A stretch of DNA of 64,000 nt from Rosa chinensis (Eukaryota > Streptophyta > Magnoliopsida > Rosales > Rosaceae), in assembly GCF_002994745.2 (NCBI RefSeq), contig NC_037088.1:65242397-65306396 (forward strand), in the 5' to 3' direction. Below are positions 11,720 through 22,919 of the stretch, one piece after another. The notes beneath the pieces were generated by a model, which searched no databases, was not told where the DNA came from, and worked only from the letters and a program-made list of their open reading frames with translations. The translations under genes were made by a program, and so were the position numbers. Each line of letters begins with the position of its first letter. The stretch's first letter is position 1.

Positions 11720-12304
11720 TTATGCACCACCAGCCTTCACAAATTGGGCCATATCTATAGCATTATAAAGCGAGTCCGGCCCAAGAGACTTCACCAAAAA
11801 TCGCCTGATCAAATCCTCTTCGGTCCAACTCAGAAACCCAGCAACAAACTCCTCCAGATACCCTTTGTGCTTGAGCCGTTGTACTAGTGGTAGCCCAAAC
11901 GTGGAGGCCCAAATCTGTTGAGGTACACAAACACGAAATGGTCCCAGGAGCCTAATCCGGTCTTGGACTCGTACCAGTTCATCCGCAGTGCCCAGCAAAT
12001 GAAGCGAAGCCATATCAACCTTCTTGAGGCTTGACCCAAGACCAAGGCTCTGTCTTTGCCGCTATGGAAGACTGGGAAGTTGAGGTTGAGAGGGTTTAGG
12101 GGTTGGGGATTTGTTCCAGGATTGAATTCTGGTTTTTGCGGAGCTCAATTTGATTGGTTGAGAGGGATTCCAGGGAGCGCTGGAGGTCTTGAATTGATGG
12201 CTGGGTGTGGTCTTTGGGGGCTCTAGCTCAAACCCTAGGGAAACCATTTTGGTGGTGCTCATTTGGGAATTGAGGCTCTGTGAGGAAGACGAAACAAGTG
12301 TCAA
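11720..12304 (-). pseudogene. Retrotransposon gag-like fragment A
   Basis: The minus strand holds a Ser/Thr/Pro-rich leader and, after a break near 12030, a block beginning KVDMASLHLLGTADELVRV with FVAGFLSWTEEDLIRRFLVK further on. The order resembles the helical retrotransposon gag domain of Ty3-type elements. The frame is broken and no nucleocapsid knuckle, protease or pol follows. A diverged copy in the same orientation lies at 17140-17440, sharing AGGCCCAAA-CTGTTGAG and ACACGAAATG. Confidence 0.45.
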
Positions 12305-12309
12305 CGTGT

Positions 12310-12816
12310 GATAGTGGAGCCTTGTGCTCTATTTAGCCAATAGGTAAATATAGAAAGAAAGAAAAAAAAAATGGAAACTAGAAAAACCATTAAGAAACTT
12401 CTACAAAGGCCAGGTTATTGTTTATAAGGGTAGATTAAATGTTTTATGGTAAATAAAATCAAACTCATCATACTTTAATGATTGTTTTAAAATTACAAGT
12501 TCAAACGTGCAATCGATTTACTAATAGTTAACTTGAGATAACACCTAATCCGTTCAATTAATAGGTTGTGTCATGTTGAATTCGATAACTCATTTACGGG
12601 TCACAACTTGACGGTCTAGACCCATTTAAGATGTTAAATCCCTAAATGGACCGGTTTATGTTAATCACAAATAACCCAACTGGATCCTTTTAATAAACAT
12701 GCAACTGGAGTTATTTCATGTTGGCCGGTTAGCATGTAAATGAGCCGTTTAATGAATGGGTATTGACAAGGTAACATGCATGTGTAAGAAATTAAAGAGA
12801 AACAAGCATGTAAATG
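12310..12816. other. Intergenic, no gene recognised
   Basis: AT-rich spacer between the gag-like fragment and the hAT derivative; nothing recognised. Confidence 0.5.
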
Positions 12817-13371
12817 TAGGGCTGGGCACGGGACGGGCCAGTTATATGCTGATATCGAGCCTAGTGCCGGAAATATTTTTCAGAACGGGACGGGCCTTGG
12901 TTTTTTTGAATATGGTACCGACGGTACCAAAACCGAACGAGATCGGATCGGGCCGGGGTCCATTTCGGGATCCCTGACTCCCTTGTTTTTTCCTATCACC
13001 TGATTCACTTAAGGATATCTGGTTTTCCAGATTTCACTCATCCCAGAATGCAAATACATATTTCTAGCAATCCTAGCACTACAACCTACAAATCTACAAT
13101 GTTGACACATTCAATTTTGTCTTAAAACAAATCAAAATGAAGCACATCTGCCATGAAAAGAAGAATGACAAGTTGACAACAATCACAACATGTCAATATC
13201 TGCACATGACAAAATATCAAGTCAAAAATCTACAACTGATTTAATGGTAGATCCAATTCATTTCATTGATCTCAATATGCAGCCCTGCAAGTGCAAGATC
13301 CTAACAAACTAACTCCACTAGTACCCAAATTTGAAAACAAATCAAACTGTACTAAGGCTATTGTCTTGGAG

Positions 13372-13767
13372 CTATCCACTCTTAGAACTATCCACTGCAA
13401 AGTCTCCAATTTTCCCTCTAGGACAGTAAATGCAGTGAGCTGTTTTTTTAACAATGCCTATCTCATTCCCTTCAGCATCTTTACCCTTCTCAATCTTGTC
13501 ATACTCCTTAAAATGTTCCCAACCAAAACTATGTTTAGCAGAACTAACCGGATTAGCAGAATCACTTGGAGTTGCAGAACCTACTTGAGTTGCAGGAGCT
13601 TCATCATTTATAGGAGCTTGCTGGCTTGAACCCGTAGGAGCTTGCTGGCTTGAAGTGGCTAGAGCTTCAATTTGAAGAGGAGCAGAAGGTGAGGTTGCAG
13701 TTGAAGAATCTTCAAGCCCTGAAGCAGTTGGATGAGGCCGAGCAACTAGTTTCTTCCCCCTAGCCAT
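13372..13767 (-). pseudogene. Truncated hAT transposase N-terminus with BED finger
   Basis: 131 codons. Residues 1-75 are Ser/Thr/Ala/Pro/Gln-rich with repeated QQAP units. Residues 80-131 carry a BED-type zinc finger start: FGWEHFKEYDKI, then a CIYC pair and GDFAVDSSKSG. The two histidines that normally complete the finger and all downstream transposase domains are missing because the frame stops. If expressed, the fragment could bind transposon ends without cutting; that is inference. Confidence 0.6.
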
Positions 13768-13852
13768 GGAAATTGGAATAGAAGAATTGGTTGAAATTGG
13801 TCAGTTTAGGAGAAAGTGTAAGAATGGGGTAAGAGATGAGATTGGGGATTTC

Positions 13853-13990
13853 GGAGAAGAGAAGAAGTGAAGAATGAAAAAAGAGAAAATGGATGAATTG
13901 GGGATGGATTCGGAGAAGAGAAGAAGTGAAGAATGGAAGAAGAGAAAATGGATGAATTAGGGATGGATTCAGAGAAGAGAAGAACAGAGA
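13853..13990. repeat. 59-bp tandem repeat inside the hAT derivative
   Basis: GGAGAAGAGAAGAAGTGAAG starts at 13853 and 13912, with a close variant at 13971, followed by AAGAGAAAATGGATGAATT. About 2.3 purine-rich copies with few differences, lying upstream of the BED ORF on its coding strand, so in its leader. Confidence 0.8.
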
Positions 13991-14425
13991 AGAAGAGAAT
14001 AGGGAATTAGGGATGGGGTCGAATGGTCGATAGTTCATAGTTAATATCGAGATCGTGTGCATTCAGTCCTATATGAAACCATTCGTAGGACTAATCAGAT
14101 ATAGAGACGTCATCAAACGGGATGGGACGGGATTAAACGGGACCGTTAGGGTCGGAACCGGTACCGGGCCCGATTTCTCAAAACGGGACGGGTTCTGGTC
14201 GGGACCGACATTTTTCAAAATTCATCCCGTACCGTCCCGCCAATTTTTAGGCCGGGATCAGGACGGGACCGGGATATTGATTTCAGGAGCCCAGCCCTAC
14301 AGTAAATGAGTCGTTTCTGGATAATTTATCTCACAAAAACTAGTATTAGTCTAATGGGTTGTTTAGCAGTTAGAACCATTTAGATTCACCTGCTAAAGGG
14401 GTTTCTCCTGCTTCTTCAAAACTAA

Positions 14426-14916
14426 CTAACTGAGCTTCTCCAAGTAGCAGGCAAGATTCATGGCAGATTCCAGTGATTTGTGGCCAGAGCATCCCACATC
14501 AAGTAGCAATTTCAAATTTAGTCCGTGGATAAAGAGGTGAAAAATCAACTGTTCATTAGGCAACTCGGGGGTACTCGCGCAGCTAATTAACCTTAAGAAC
14601 TGTTTTTGGAACTCTTTCACTGAATCCTTCTGATCAAATAGGCAAAGATCAACAGAAAGGGAATCACCAAGGCCAAATTGCTCCAAAAATACCTTCACAA
14701 ATGTGTCCATGAATCCAAGCTGTTATACGACTCGTACCAGGCAACCAACACGCACATCCATGGACTTGCATCCTCAAGTAAGTGAAGGGAGGCAATCTGT
14801 ACTTTCTCATTGTATGGAGTTTTGAGGTATTTAAAGTAACGCTCGCTGATTGGGATCCAGTCCAGGGGGTTTTCTTTTCCTTCATGTTCGTAAAACACAG
14901 GGAAGCTCAATGACAA
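14426..14916 (-). pseudogene. Retrotransposon gag-like fragment B
   Basis: Two overlapping minus frames: the first has PLDWIPISERYFKYLKTPYN and VQIASLHLLEDA; the second has FVKVFLEQFG, QKDSVKEFQKQFLRLIS and a LACYLEKLS end. This is the normal order of the Ty3-type gag domain, with a frameshift near 14700. No other retrotransposon genes or LTRs were found next to it. With fragments A and C it forms a family of solitary gag remnants in this 6-kb stretch. Confidence 0.5.
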
Positions 14917-15361
14917 CCCTCCGACATTGATAGCAGGAACTGATTATTCCGTGCTTATGGACTTTGGTTGCTTGAGTTGCAAGGCAGCAGCGTAGCGTAG
15001 TGAATGTTAAGATGTTTTGATAAAGACCCATGTTAAGATGTTAAGATGTTATGATAAAGACCCACGTCAACTAGAATCTTACTAGGAATGTGAATGTGAA
15101 GCAAGGAAAGCAAAGCAACCCAAAGGAGAATATACAAGTTTTCCTTTTCGATTAAATCCCTAAATTACTTGATGATGACAACGGAACTTCAATTAGCCTG
15201 AATTACATGGACAATGATGATGACGATGAAACTTCATTTAGCAATTTCTGGAATAAAATGCTTCATATAGCTTGAATTTCGTTTGTCAATGCTAGAATTT
15301 CTTGATAAACTGTTTATTGTTTCGCTGACATGATGTTTGTGATTGTTATTACAATACCAGA

Positions 15362-15960
15362 ATGAAGACAAGCAGTGCTGTCTCGGCAGCTCATCTCCTC
15401 CTTCAGAGTGTTGAGGCCACTTTTCCAAAGCAAAAGAAGAACTTGGCCGTTATAGAATATAAGAACGCAATGGTTGCTCACAAAAGGGGCACAACAGGCC
15501 GCCATGAAGAGTGGTAATAATATATTACTCTATACCTGATTTTTTTTTTTTCCATGTTCAAAGATGATATGAAGTTTGCTATATGAATTTGAACTTGTTC
15601 TTTCCTCTTCTGCAGTTGCCCATCTGCCACAAGATGTTCTTGTTCACGTATTCAGTTTCCTGGATTTTCAGTCTTTAGCCTCTGTTGGACTAGTCTGCTG
15701 GTAATTCCTTTTATTCGTAGTTTCTTGGTATGATGAAGATCCAATTAAACTGGATTCACCTCCTAATGCTTCTTGATTGTTTTAAGGAAGGCCATGGAAT
15801 TTCGCAGCAAGTGATAACCGGCTGTGGCAGAGGCAATACGCTACGTTCTTTAGGGACTCTTAAAATGACTTGTATATCAAGGAACAGCATAACAGTAGAC
15901 AGGTTAAGATGAAAGTTATACGCTGTTATGGAGAAAAGCCTTCAAAAGAGCATATATAAG
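15362..15960 (+). pseudogene. F-box protein relic (FBP7-like)
   Basis: Three exon-like pieces. The first, about 15363-15512, starts with an ATG and contains FPKQKKNLAVIEYKNAMVAHKR. The second, from 15616, carries an F-box core, HLPQDVLVHVFSFLDFQSLA then SVGLVCW, and ends at GTAATT. The third, from about 15789, gives PWNFAASDNRLWQRQYATFF. F-box proteins recruit substrates to SCF ubiquitin ligases; the FBP7 likeness rests on memory of the exon 1 text. Exons 1 and 2 do not join in frame, and exon 3 meets a stop soon after RDS. A poly-A tract near 16705-16720 might mark an old 3' end. Confidence 0.6.
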
Positions 15961-17139
15961 GTGAATCATTAGATGTATCATGTATGCTACTATGCTTTAA
16001 TGGATCTGTTAAAAGTGCAGTTTGTCACTAAAGAATCTAAGTTGCAGCTTTACCTCTTATAGAATCAGCTTAGGAGGACCGCTCCCCACTCTTAATCCAT
16101 TGATGTTTGTGGTCAAGTAGCTTTAGCCTTTTGATAATCGATCTGTTCTCTTGCTTTCAGCTTTCAAATACAAACTCATCAATTCTTACCATTGTAAATC
16201 TGCTTGGATGTCAAGGAATAGTTGATCAAAGAAATTAAAATACAGTAGGGGATAATGTAGATACTGCAAGACGATTGTTTGGCTCGATAACATGAAATGT
16301 TTCAATGACTAAACCCTGAAATTCACAAATTTGACCGCTGCAAAGAATCAGGTAACTTCATATTCTATCTACTTTTCCCTGAAAGGAAACTACCATTTTC
16401 ATCTTTTGCATACATGTTTACGCGTGTTATGTGGCAATGCAAGTTTTGCTGGGATCAATATTGAATGAGCTCAAATAGTAGAGAATGATCTGTATGGAGA
16501 AGGCAGCCCAAGGCAGAAGCAATAACTGACTTGTTTCCTTTGGTTTAGTCACATGGAAGAATTAAGGCAGTGTTAGACACTCATGAGCTGATTTTTGAAC
16601 AGTTGAGGAAGCTGAAAAGTCCACTTCAAGGTAGAGGAACATTTGGCACCATGCATGGCATTCGGATAATCAAGTAGAAGCTCCAGCTCAGATCTTTTGA
16701 ATAATAAAAAAAAAAAAAACTTACAAGCAAATGAAATTATACAGTGGGTTAGCTCGTAAATTTTTTGGTTTGCTATCGATCTGTACACCAACTGTAAGAG
16801 AGGTTTGCAGTATTTGTTAGGCTGTCTTACAAACAAATTACACCCGGTATATGTTAGGCTATCTTACAAGCATATTAGAGTGGGTAGATGGATGAACTTG
16901 CATTTGGATATGCAACCATTGCATATTTCAAATCACAAGATATTCTTCATGGTACGGTACTGTGATTTAAAGTTTAATCACTAGGTAGTTTTGCTGCAGA
17001 TAGATTCACTAGTGTTACTTTCATGATTGCATTTGACTCCAATGACCCAAATAAAAACAACAAAATGACAGTGACCGCTATCATATACCCCTAAGTTTAA
17101 ATTTGCCTGTCATATAAAGTTATAAACAAAAAACCCTGG
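15961..17139. other. No gene recognised
   Basis: Probably decayed 3' part of the F-box locus plus spacer. No coding pattern found on either strand; the minus ORF at 16573-16836 has no known motif. Confidence 0.4.
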
Positions 17140-17440
17140 AGTTGTTAGGGTGGGAATCTGGAGAAAGTCCGACCATCCCTGCCGGTACTGCTGCTTTTGC
17201 GTTGCCTAAACCAAGTTTTGTGAATTGAAACGACCAGATTTCACTGAACGGGCCAGTCATATCCATGGCATTGTAGAGTAAGTTTGAGGCCAAGCAATTT
17301 TACCAAATCTCGTACTCGAAGGGTCAATCAAATCCTCTGGTGATGCCTTACAAGTTACAACATAGCCTCAGAAGCCCGGAGGCCCAAAGCTGTTGAGAAA
17401 CATAAACACGAAATGTCGAAATGTTCCCAGGAACCAAATA
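17140..17440 (-). pseudogene. Retrotransposon gag-like fragment C
   Basis: Diverged copy of fragment A in the same orientation: both share an AACC(C)CTGGAGTT entry, a CATGGCATT-like segment, CAAATCCTC, GGAGGCCCAAA and ACACGAAATG in the same order. Frames are broken, no start or stop can be assigned, and no other retrotransposon domain is present. Confidence 0.4.
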
Positions 17441-17792
17441 TAAGGTTGAAAATGTCTTAAAGACCTATTAGTGAAACAATCAGTTAGCACGCAGGTTGAA
17501 ATGTAAACATGGAACAAGTAGAGAGAATGACAACCTAATTATATTTGAAAAAAAAAAAATGAAAATAACATAAGGTGCTCACTGCTCAGTCGCTCTTGAA
17601 TCTCTTTGAGTACTAAAAACAAAATAGAATTTATACAGAAATAGGATGGTACCCCAAACGACCCTCAAAAGCTCCAATGGTACACCGGAGTGACTGGACG
17701 ACCATCAAAACCAGATATTTTTTTCTTCTTCTTTTTTTGAACTTTTGGAGAGTGTCTTAGGTGAAGTAGTGGAGATCAGTAATTATTTTTTG

Positions 17793-19100
17793 TCATTCTT
17801 TTTTGGTTCTGAATGCCTCCAATAATTCCAATAATTCCAGCGTAAGACCAGTTGAGAAGAGTTTAGGACCAGTTGGAAAGGAAAAGAAGTCTTCTTCCAC
17901 CTTCGAAGTCCATGCAGCATTTTCATTTTCAGGCAGTGCATTAGTTGCGCTATACTCTTCTTCTTCCGGTTCAATGTCTTTATAATCAGGCGTAAAGCTA
18001 AACCTAACTTTAAGTTCATTATTCCCTTCAATCGCTATGCGAAAAACAGATGACTGAACAGTCTCGATTTTCATTTCTCGGCCTTCACCGGCAATTTTAA
18101 AGGTCGTCGCACACAGATACCGATATTCAAAAGAATCATTGTTTTGACCAGTCTGTACAACACAAAAGTACCGCCTCCCTAAATGAACCAAATTTTGAGT
18201 TCTAAGCCCTATTAGCAGGCACGGCGGATGATACATGTCCATTAATATCAAAGACAATGGGGTGCCCAGAAAATGTCGACGTTTGGCAATATCACCGTCC
18301 TCATCTGAATCCCACCAGAAAGAGAATACTAGAACCAAATTTAGACTACGTGCCAAGGCATAGATAGTATTATCCACAACCACAGCCCTCCCGTAAAAAG
18401 GATAATAATAAGGATTCTTGGGACTAATTTTAACCTTGTGCCATGTTCTGCTACGAATATGAAAAGCCGCCGCTTCATATCCCTTCTTATTTTTCATGGA
18501 CAATAGTATATACCCATAACAAACGGCATAGCCGGTCATCACGGTGTGTGCCTGATGCAGAGAATAATCTGGAAAAGGAGGCAAGGACTCCCATGAATCA
18601 CTGGATGGATCATATCGCTCGAATGATGGTTCTTGAATCTTAGGAAAGCACATTGGTTCTGCAAGATAGTACAGCATTCCATATGCCGATATGACAAGAC
18701 AATACTGCTTTGACGTTTTGGGTGGAGAAACCTTGTGCAGTTCTAAGTCTGAGCTCAATGTGTCGAAGAAAAATGCGTGCTTGGGTGTGACAGGCTTGAG
18801 ATAAGGCCATGGGATTTGATTTACCATAATATATAACCTCGAGAAGCTGCCAAATCTAGCACCATCAATTAAACAGATCCCCCCCATCTTCCAACTCTCA
18901 TCAAAGAACTTCAATACTGGTTCGAGGATTGGTAGAGTTGAAGGGTCAGTGTCAAGTCCGCCCACAGATTTACCACGCTCGAGTTGCTGGAGTTGGTCAA
19001 GTTTGATTTCGTATATACCACCAGTGTAGGAATCATACAGATCAAACTCCACCATAAAAAATACGGATTTGGCTTCCCGATTCTTCTCTATCATCTCCAT
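17793..19100 (-). CDS. Kelch-like beta-propeller protein, intact single-exon gene
   Basis: 435 codons from ATG at 19100 to a stop at 17793, uninterrupted, in a region otherwise full of relics. The sequence suggests a kelch/galactose-oxidase-like propeller of the plant F-box-associated style: FERYDPSSDSWESLPPFP near residue 180 is a clear kelch blade, followed by AAAFHIRSRTWHKVKIS and GRAVVVDNTIYALA blades. No F-box is present at the N-terminus and no signal peptide or membrane segment is evident. An acidic patch, DIEPEEEE, lies near residue 380. The substrate or partner is unknown; such proteins usually act as binding scaffolds. Being intact beside so much decay suggests selection or recent arrival. 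Confidence 0.8.
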   Translation of the reverse strand: MEMIEKNREAKSVFFMVEFDLYDSYTGGIYEIKLDQLQQLERGKSVGGLDTDPSTLPILEPVLKFFDESWKMGGICLIDGARFGSFSRLYIMVNQIPWPYLKPVTPKHAFFFDTLSSDLELHKVSPPKTSKQYCLVISAYGMLYYLAEPMCFPKIQEPSFERYDPSSDSWESLPPFPDYSLHQAHTVMTGYAVCYGYILLSMKNKKGYEAAAFHIRSRTWHKVKISPKNPYYYPFYGRAVVVDNTIYALARSLNLVLVFSFWWDSDEDGDIAKRRHFLGTPLSLILMDMYHPPCLLIGLRTQNLVHLGRRYFCVVQTGQNNDSFEYRYLCATTFKIAGEGREMKIETVQSSVFRIAIEGNNELKVRFSFTPDYKDIEPEEEEYSATNALPENENAAWTSKVEEDFFSFPTGPKLFSTGLTLELLELLEAFRTKKE

Positions 19101-19185
19101 ATTTCAGGTTAATTGAGCTCGAGATCGATTAGAAAGGATAGAAAGGAGAGAGAGATTTGGGTCTGGGATAATAGGGGCTTGAGAT

Positions 19186-19197
19186 GGCTATATATAG
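19186..19197 (-). promoter_or_regulatory. TATA box for the kelch-like gene
   Basis: CTATATATAG lies about 85-95 bases upstream of the ATG, leaving room for a short leader. Position and sequence suit a plant TATA box. Confidence 0.5.
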
Positions 19198-19378
19198 AGT
19201 TTTACGACTCTCTTATTAGAGATTGGGATCTCCAAGTTATATATCGGATCCTCTTCCTAATAAATCTAGGATCCTCTTCCTAATTGATCTAGGGATTCTT
19301 TCCTAAAAAATCTTGGGAATCTAATGATCTGAAAGACCAAACACTCCAAAACTTCCCACTGAAAATTCTAATGATATA

Positions 19379-20040
19379 ATGAATATCATGCAAAACCCTA
19401 ATTGTTCTTTGGACTGCATCAAGGACGGAAATCAACAAAGGAAGACCAAACAAATCGATAGCAACACAGTTCCAATACTATACCAGAACAACAGTACAAG
19501 AGCACAACACCAACAATACTTCGATCGATCTAGAATTCCATTCAAATTTTCAATTACAGTTAATAAGACTGCCAGGGAACCAAGTGATGATCAAAACCCG
19601 AATCGGCCGGAATCGGAGAATTTTCCGCGAACCCGAGAACCTTTTGGGCTTCGTCCTGCCGCCGCCGTTGCTCTCTTGGAGAAAGGAGGACCGGGCTCCG
19701 CTTCACGCCGCAGCCGCCGAGAGGAAGAGAATCCGACTAGTTCGGCGTCCAGCGTAGCCGGAAATTGGAGCTATCATCGGATCGAGTCGCCGGAACTACA
19801 CTAGGCTCCGTCCGAGGTCGGAGGTGTGGTAGAGAGGTGCAACTGGACAGAAAGGAGAAGGTCAAATTGAAGGGAGAGCAAGTCGAATTGGAGAAATCTG
19901 AAGTTGAATTAGAGAGGGATGAAGTCGAATTAGAGAGGAGAAGAGATCAGAGAGGAGGAAGATTCACAGTGGAAGAAGAAGAGGTAAAAAGGACAGAGAG
20001 AGAGAGGAAAAAAAAAAATTGGTCAATGAGGCTAAAATAG
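19379..20040 (+). other. Two overlapping open frames, probably not a gene
   Basis: ORFs of 141 and 91 codons overlap in different frames. The second is extremely Glu/Lys/Arg-rich because the DNA is purine-rich. Reverse-complemented, the same stretch is pyrimidine-rich like a plant 5' leader (CTTCTTCTTCC, CTCTCTCTGTCC) and could belong to a lost minus-strand unit. No domain recognised. Confidence 0.3.
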
Positions 20041-20474
20041 TTTATTGTAGCATTCTAGGGGCCGGAATGGCATGAGATCTCGATCAGTTTAACTAGGTAA
20101 TTATAACAAGTAATGTTCCCAGAGTCAGATAGGAGGAGAACAATACTATCATATTTTCCAACATGCTCCCTGATATGTAGCCGGTAATGTGAATTTGATC
20201 AGCTGAAGTGTGTGTTGAGAATAAGTTTCTTTTGTTTTATGTACACAACTAATGAAACCAGACTTCACCACCTAAAACCTTAGAAAGGAAGGGGGATTTA
20301 GGATTCTAGGATTAAGATTCTAAGGAGTTCAGTATTAAGATTCTAGTATTTTCGCACTCTGAAGAGTTCGTAAGCCTTGTCAATAATTTGGATATTCAGT
20401 ATATGCATGCTATATCTATTATTCAACTCTTCACTTTGGAAAGCCAAATTAACACCTAGAGTACTCTTCAAGCT

Positions 20475-20668
20475 TAGCTAGCTTTCAGTTTTTAGGTCAT
20501 AATATATAGATCATCTTTGCAAAATTTCAGCCAAATTGATGATCGTTTAGACATTCAAAACTGCAATTTAGAATAATGAGCACGAACGGTTCCGGTTCAA
20601 TAGATTATTGGCTGAAATTTTGTAGAGATGATCTATACATTAGGATCTAAAACTGAACGGTTAAGATG
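20475..20668. mobile_element. Small inverted-repeat element (MITE)
   Basis: Arms of about 65 bases: the left arm (20477-20541) contains AGATCATCTTTGCAAAATTT and the right arm (20603-20668) its diverged inverse, AAATTTTGTAGAGATGATCT. Gapped identity is high across TTTCAGCCAA. No coding capacity. It sits directly beside the foldback structure at 20740-21335 and may share its origin. Confidence 0.6.
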
Positions 20669-20748
20669 TGAAAATATGATCGGAAAGTGGGTAAAAATAG
20701 GAAATCTGTACCTTTTTGCTTAGGTGCGGATATCCGCGCCTGAGCAAG

Positions 20749-20916
<168 letters not shown>

Positions 20917-21288
20917 CAGAAGCAGACGTCCGCAGCTGATCCAAAAGTGCGGACGTTGCTCACGGAGGGTCGGAATGGTAACGATGGCGGCTCTGGTTCT
21001 GTCCTCGGAGACCAAGGACACCCCAGATGTGATCGAAGTTGAAATTGGTTTGCCGGTGGACTTCTCAGTGACGAGTTCGAAGTCAAAATTGATTTGCTCA
21101 GAGTTTCTGTTGAACTTCCGACACAGACCTCCGACTTAATTCACGTTGGCCCTCAACTTGATGATGATCACGTCCGGGGTGTCCCTATGCTCAGTGGACA
21201 GAACCAAAGCCGCCATTGCCGTCACCCCGAGTCTCCGTGAGTAGCGTCCGCACTTTTTGCATAAGTTATGCATGTCCGCCTGTGATCC

Positions 21289-21291
<3 letters not shown>

Positions 21292-21327
<36 letters not shown>
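21292..21327. repeat. (TA)n microsatellite
   Basis: About 18 TA units at the right end of the foldback structure. Confidence 0.95.
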
Positions 21328-21329
<2 letters not shown>

Positions 21330-21339
21330 TTGCTCTTAA

Positions 21340-22077
21340 TTAAGGAAAGGCATTGCGTGCCATTTTTACCATACTAGAGACCTTTGGAAAGGGAACCTTT
21401 CACTTAAATGTATCATTGTATCTTTTTGTGCTTTTTCTAGGCCATCAGTGTTGCAAATATGTATATCGAGAAAAATTTACTTTTAGTGTCCATACTTTGG
21501 TGTCAAGATCAATTTAATACCTCAATTATTTTTATCAATAGCAAAATAGTCTTTTATTACTAACTAATTAAAAAAGAACTCTCTCTCTCTTCTTCCTCTT
21601 CTCACTTAAACCAACCTGCTCTGTTTTGCCAATAGAATACTTGGATTGGCTGGGTCTGAGAACTCACCTGTGTCTTCAAATTGCTTCTCACCTTTGACCC
21701 CACCTCGTCCTCTTCACCTAAAATCCCAAACCCGATCTGCCTCCCGGCTTGATCTTTCACCCCAAGATGGTCCAAACTCTATCAAAAACACTTGAATCAG
21801 GCGAGTCTCTGGCCAGGGGATTCGAGAGAGATGAGAAACATTCCAGAAATTTTTGACCCATTTATGGTGATCCCCAATCTGGTTCCGCAAGATGAAAAAA
21901 AAAAAAAAACAATACCCAAGAAAACCCATATCCTAATCACTGAACTTTTCATATTAAAACTCAAATCTTTCATCTTTTGGGATTAAACAACCTTTTTCCC
22001 ACTTTGTAAGCTGTAAAGTTGCAAGATTGCATTTTTACTTAATTTTCATTTAGCTTTTCTACTTAGCATCCTGTATC
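21340..22077. other. No gene recognised
   Basis: Pyrimidine-rich CTCTCT stretch near 21580-21605 and a poly-A near 21897-21909; nothing coding recognised. Confidence 0.4.
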
Positions 22078-22562
22078 CAGGGCAGTCCCAATATAAGATG
22101 CGGCCTAAGTCAAAACTTAAATAAACCCTCCTATTTTTAAATGGGAGCCTCAAATTTTAATTTTTACTCATTGTGTGTCACACCCTTTAGCGAAAATGCC
22201 CAAACAACAAAGAGAGAGAAAAAAAAAAAAAACTTTGTTACTCAAATCTAAATTACTTTAGCTGGTACAAAATGCTATAGAGTAAATATGTCCCATCAAA
22301 AAGTTAAAAATTTAGGCCTATTAAACTGACAACCAACCTATTATATAGAAACTTTGTAGTATTACTAGTATGTAAGGATAAAGACCTAAAGATAAAGGCT
22401 CATACGTTGGTTAAAGATTCTATTAATAAGCTTGTTGACTGATTTGGGTCTAATACATTTTCGTCACGTTATTTTACTTTTCATCTTTGAATTAATGGAC
22501 TTTTGAAAAAAAAAAAATGCCTGGTCCAGGTGTTGCCTTACCCACGGGCCGGCTCTGCCTGT
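22078..22562. mobile_element. Possible non-autonomous hAT element
   Basis: One end reads CCAGGGCAGTCCCAA and the other, inverted, CAGGCAGAGCCGGCCC, a pair of GC-rich ends around an AT-rich, non-coding 450-base body. The flanks do not give a clear 8-bp duplication, so the call is tentative. Confidence 0.35.
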
Positions 22563-22624
22563 GTCAGATAGTTGGGAAATAAGCTGAAGTGCTGAACCCG
22601 TTTTACGTATGTGGCTGTGCTTGG

Positions 22625-22870
22625 ATTTTTGGCAATGACGGGTTGGTTGAGAAAGGAAATCTGGCTCATGCCATGGTTATAAAGAAGGCTTATGTGGCGA
22701 TTACATTTGTGTGCAATTCGTTGGTTAACATGTATCTAAAGTCAGGGATGGATAGTGAGGCTAGAGCTGTTTTTGATACTATGGCAAGTAGAGATGAGGT
22801 TACATGGAATAGCTTGATTGCAGGTTATGTGACGAATGGGCTTGAGTTGGAAGCTTTTGAACTATCTAGT
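22625..22870 (+). pseudogene. PPR protein fragment
   Basis: Plus-strand frame with PPR motifs: HAMVIKKAYVAITFVCNSL, VNMYLKSGMDSEARAVFDTM and RDEVTWNSLIAGYVTNGLEL. About two PLS-type repeats, then a T-rich run and a stop. No start of a complete gene and no organelle-targeting peptide. A relic different from that at 3032. Confidence 0.7.
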
Positions 22871-22919
22871 TGCCCAGGAGATTCTGCGAGGCTCCCTTTT
22901 TTTTTTTCAACAGTATAGT

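Larger units (their letters stand above)
12817..14300 (-). mobile_element. Deleted hAT element, RICESLEEPER-type, keeping only the BED exon
   Basis: Inverted ends TAGGGCTGGGC (12817) and GCCCAGCCCTA (to about 14299) bound a 1.48-kb unit. GC-rich subterminal regions with repeated GGGACGGG/CGGGACC motifs occupy about 150-200 bases at each end. Flanks TGTAAATG and AGTAAATG match 7 of 8 and suit an old 8-bp target duplication. The interior holds a BED-finger ORF on the minus strand (13372-13767) and no catalytic or dimerisation region, so it is an internal-deletion derivative that would need transposase in trans. Confidence 0.75.

Noticed and set aside
19379..20040. Charged 91- and 141-codon plus ORFs as genes
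   Set aside because: Overlapping frames with purine-driven composition and no motif; more like the reverse of a pyrimidine-rich leader.
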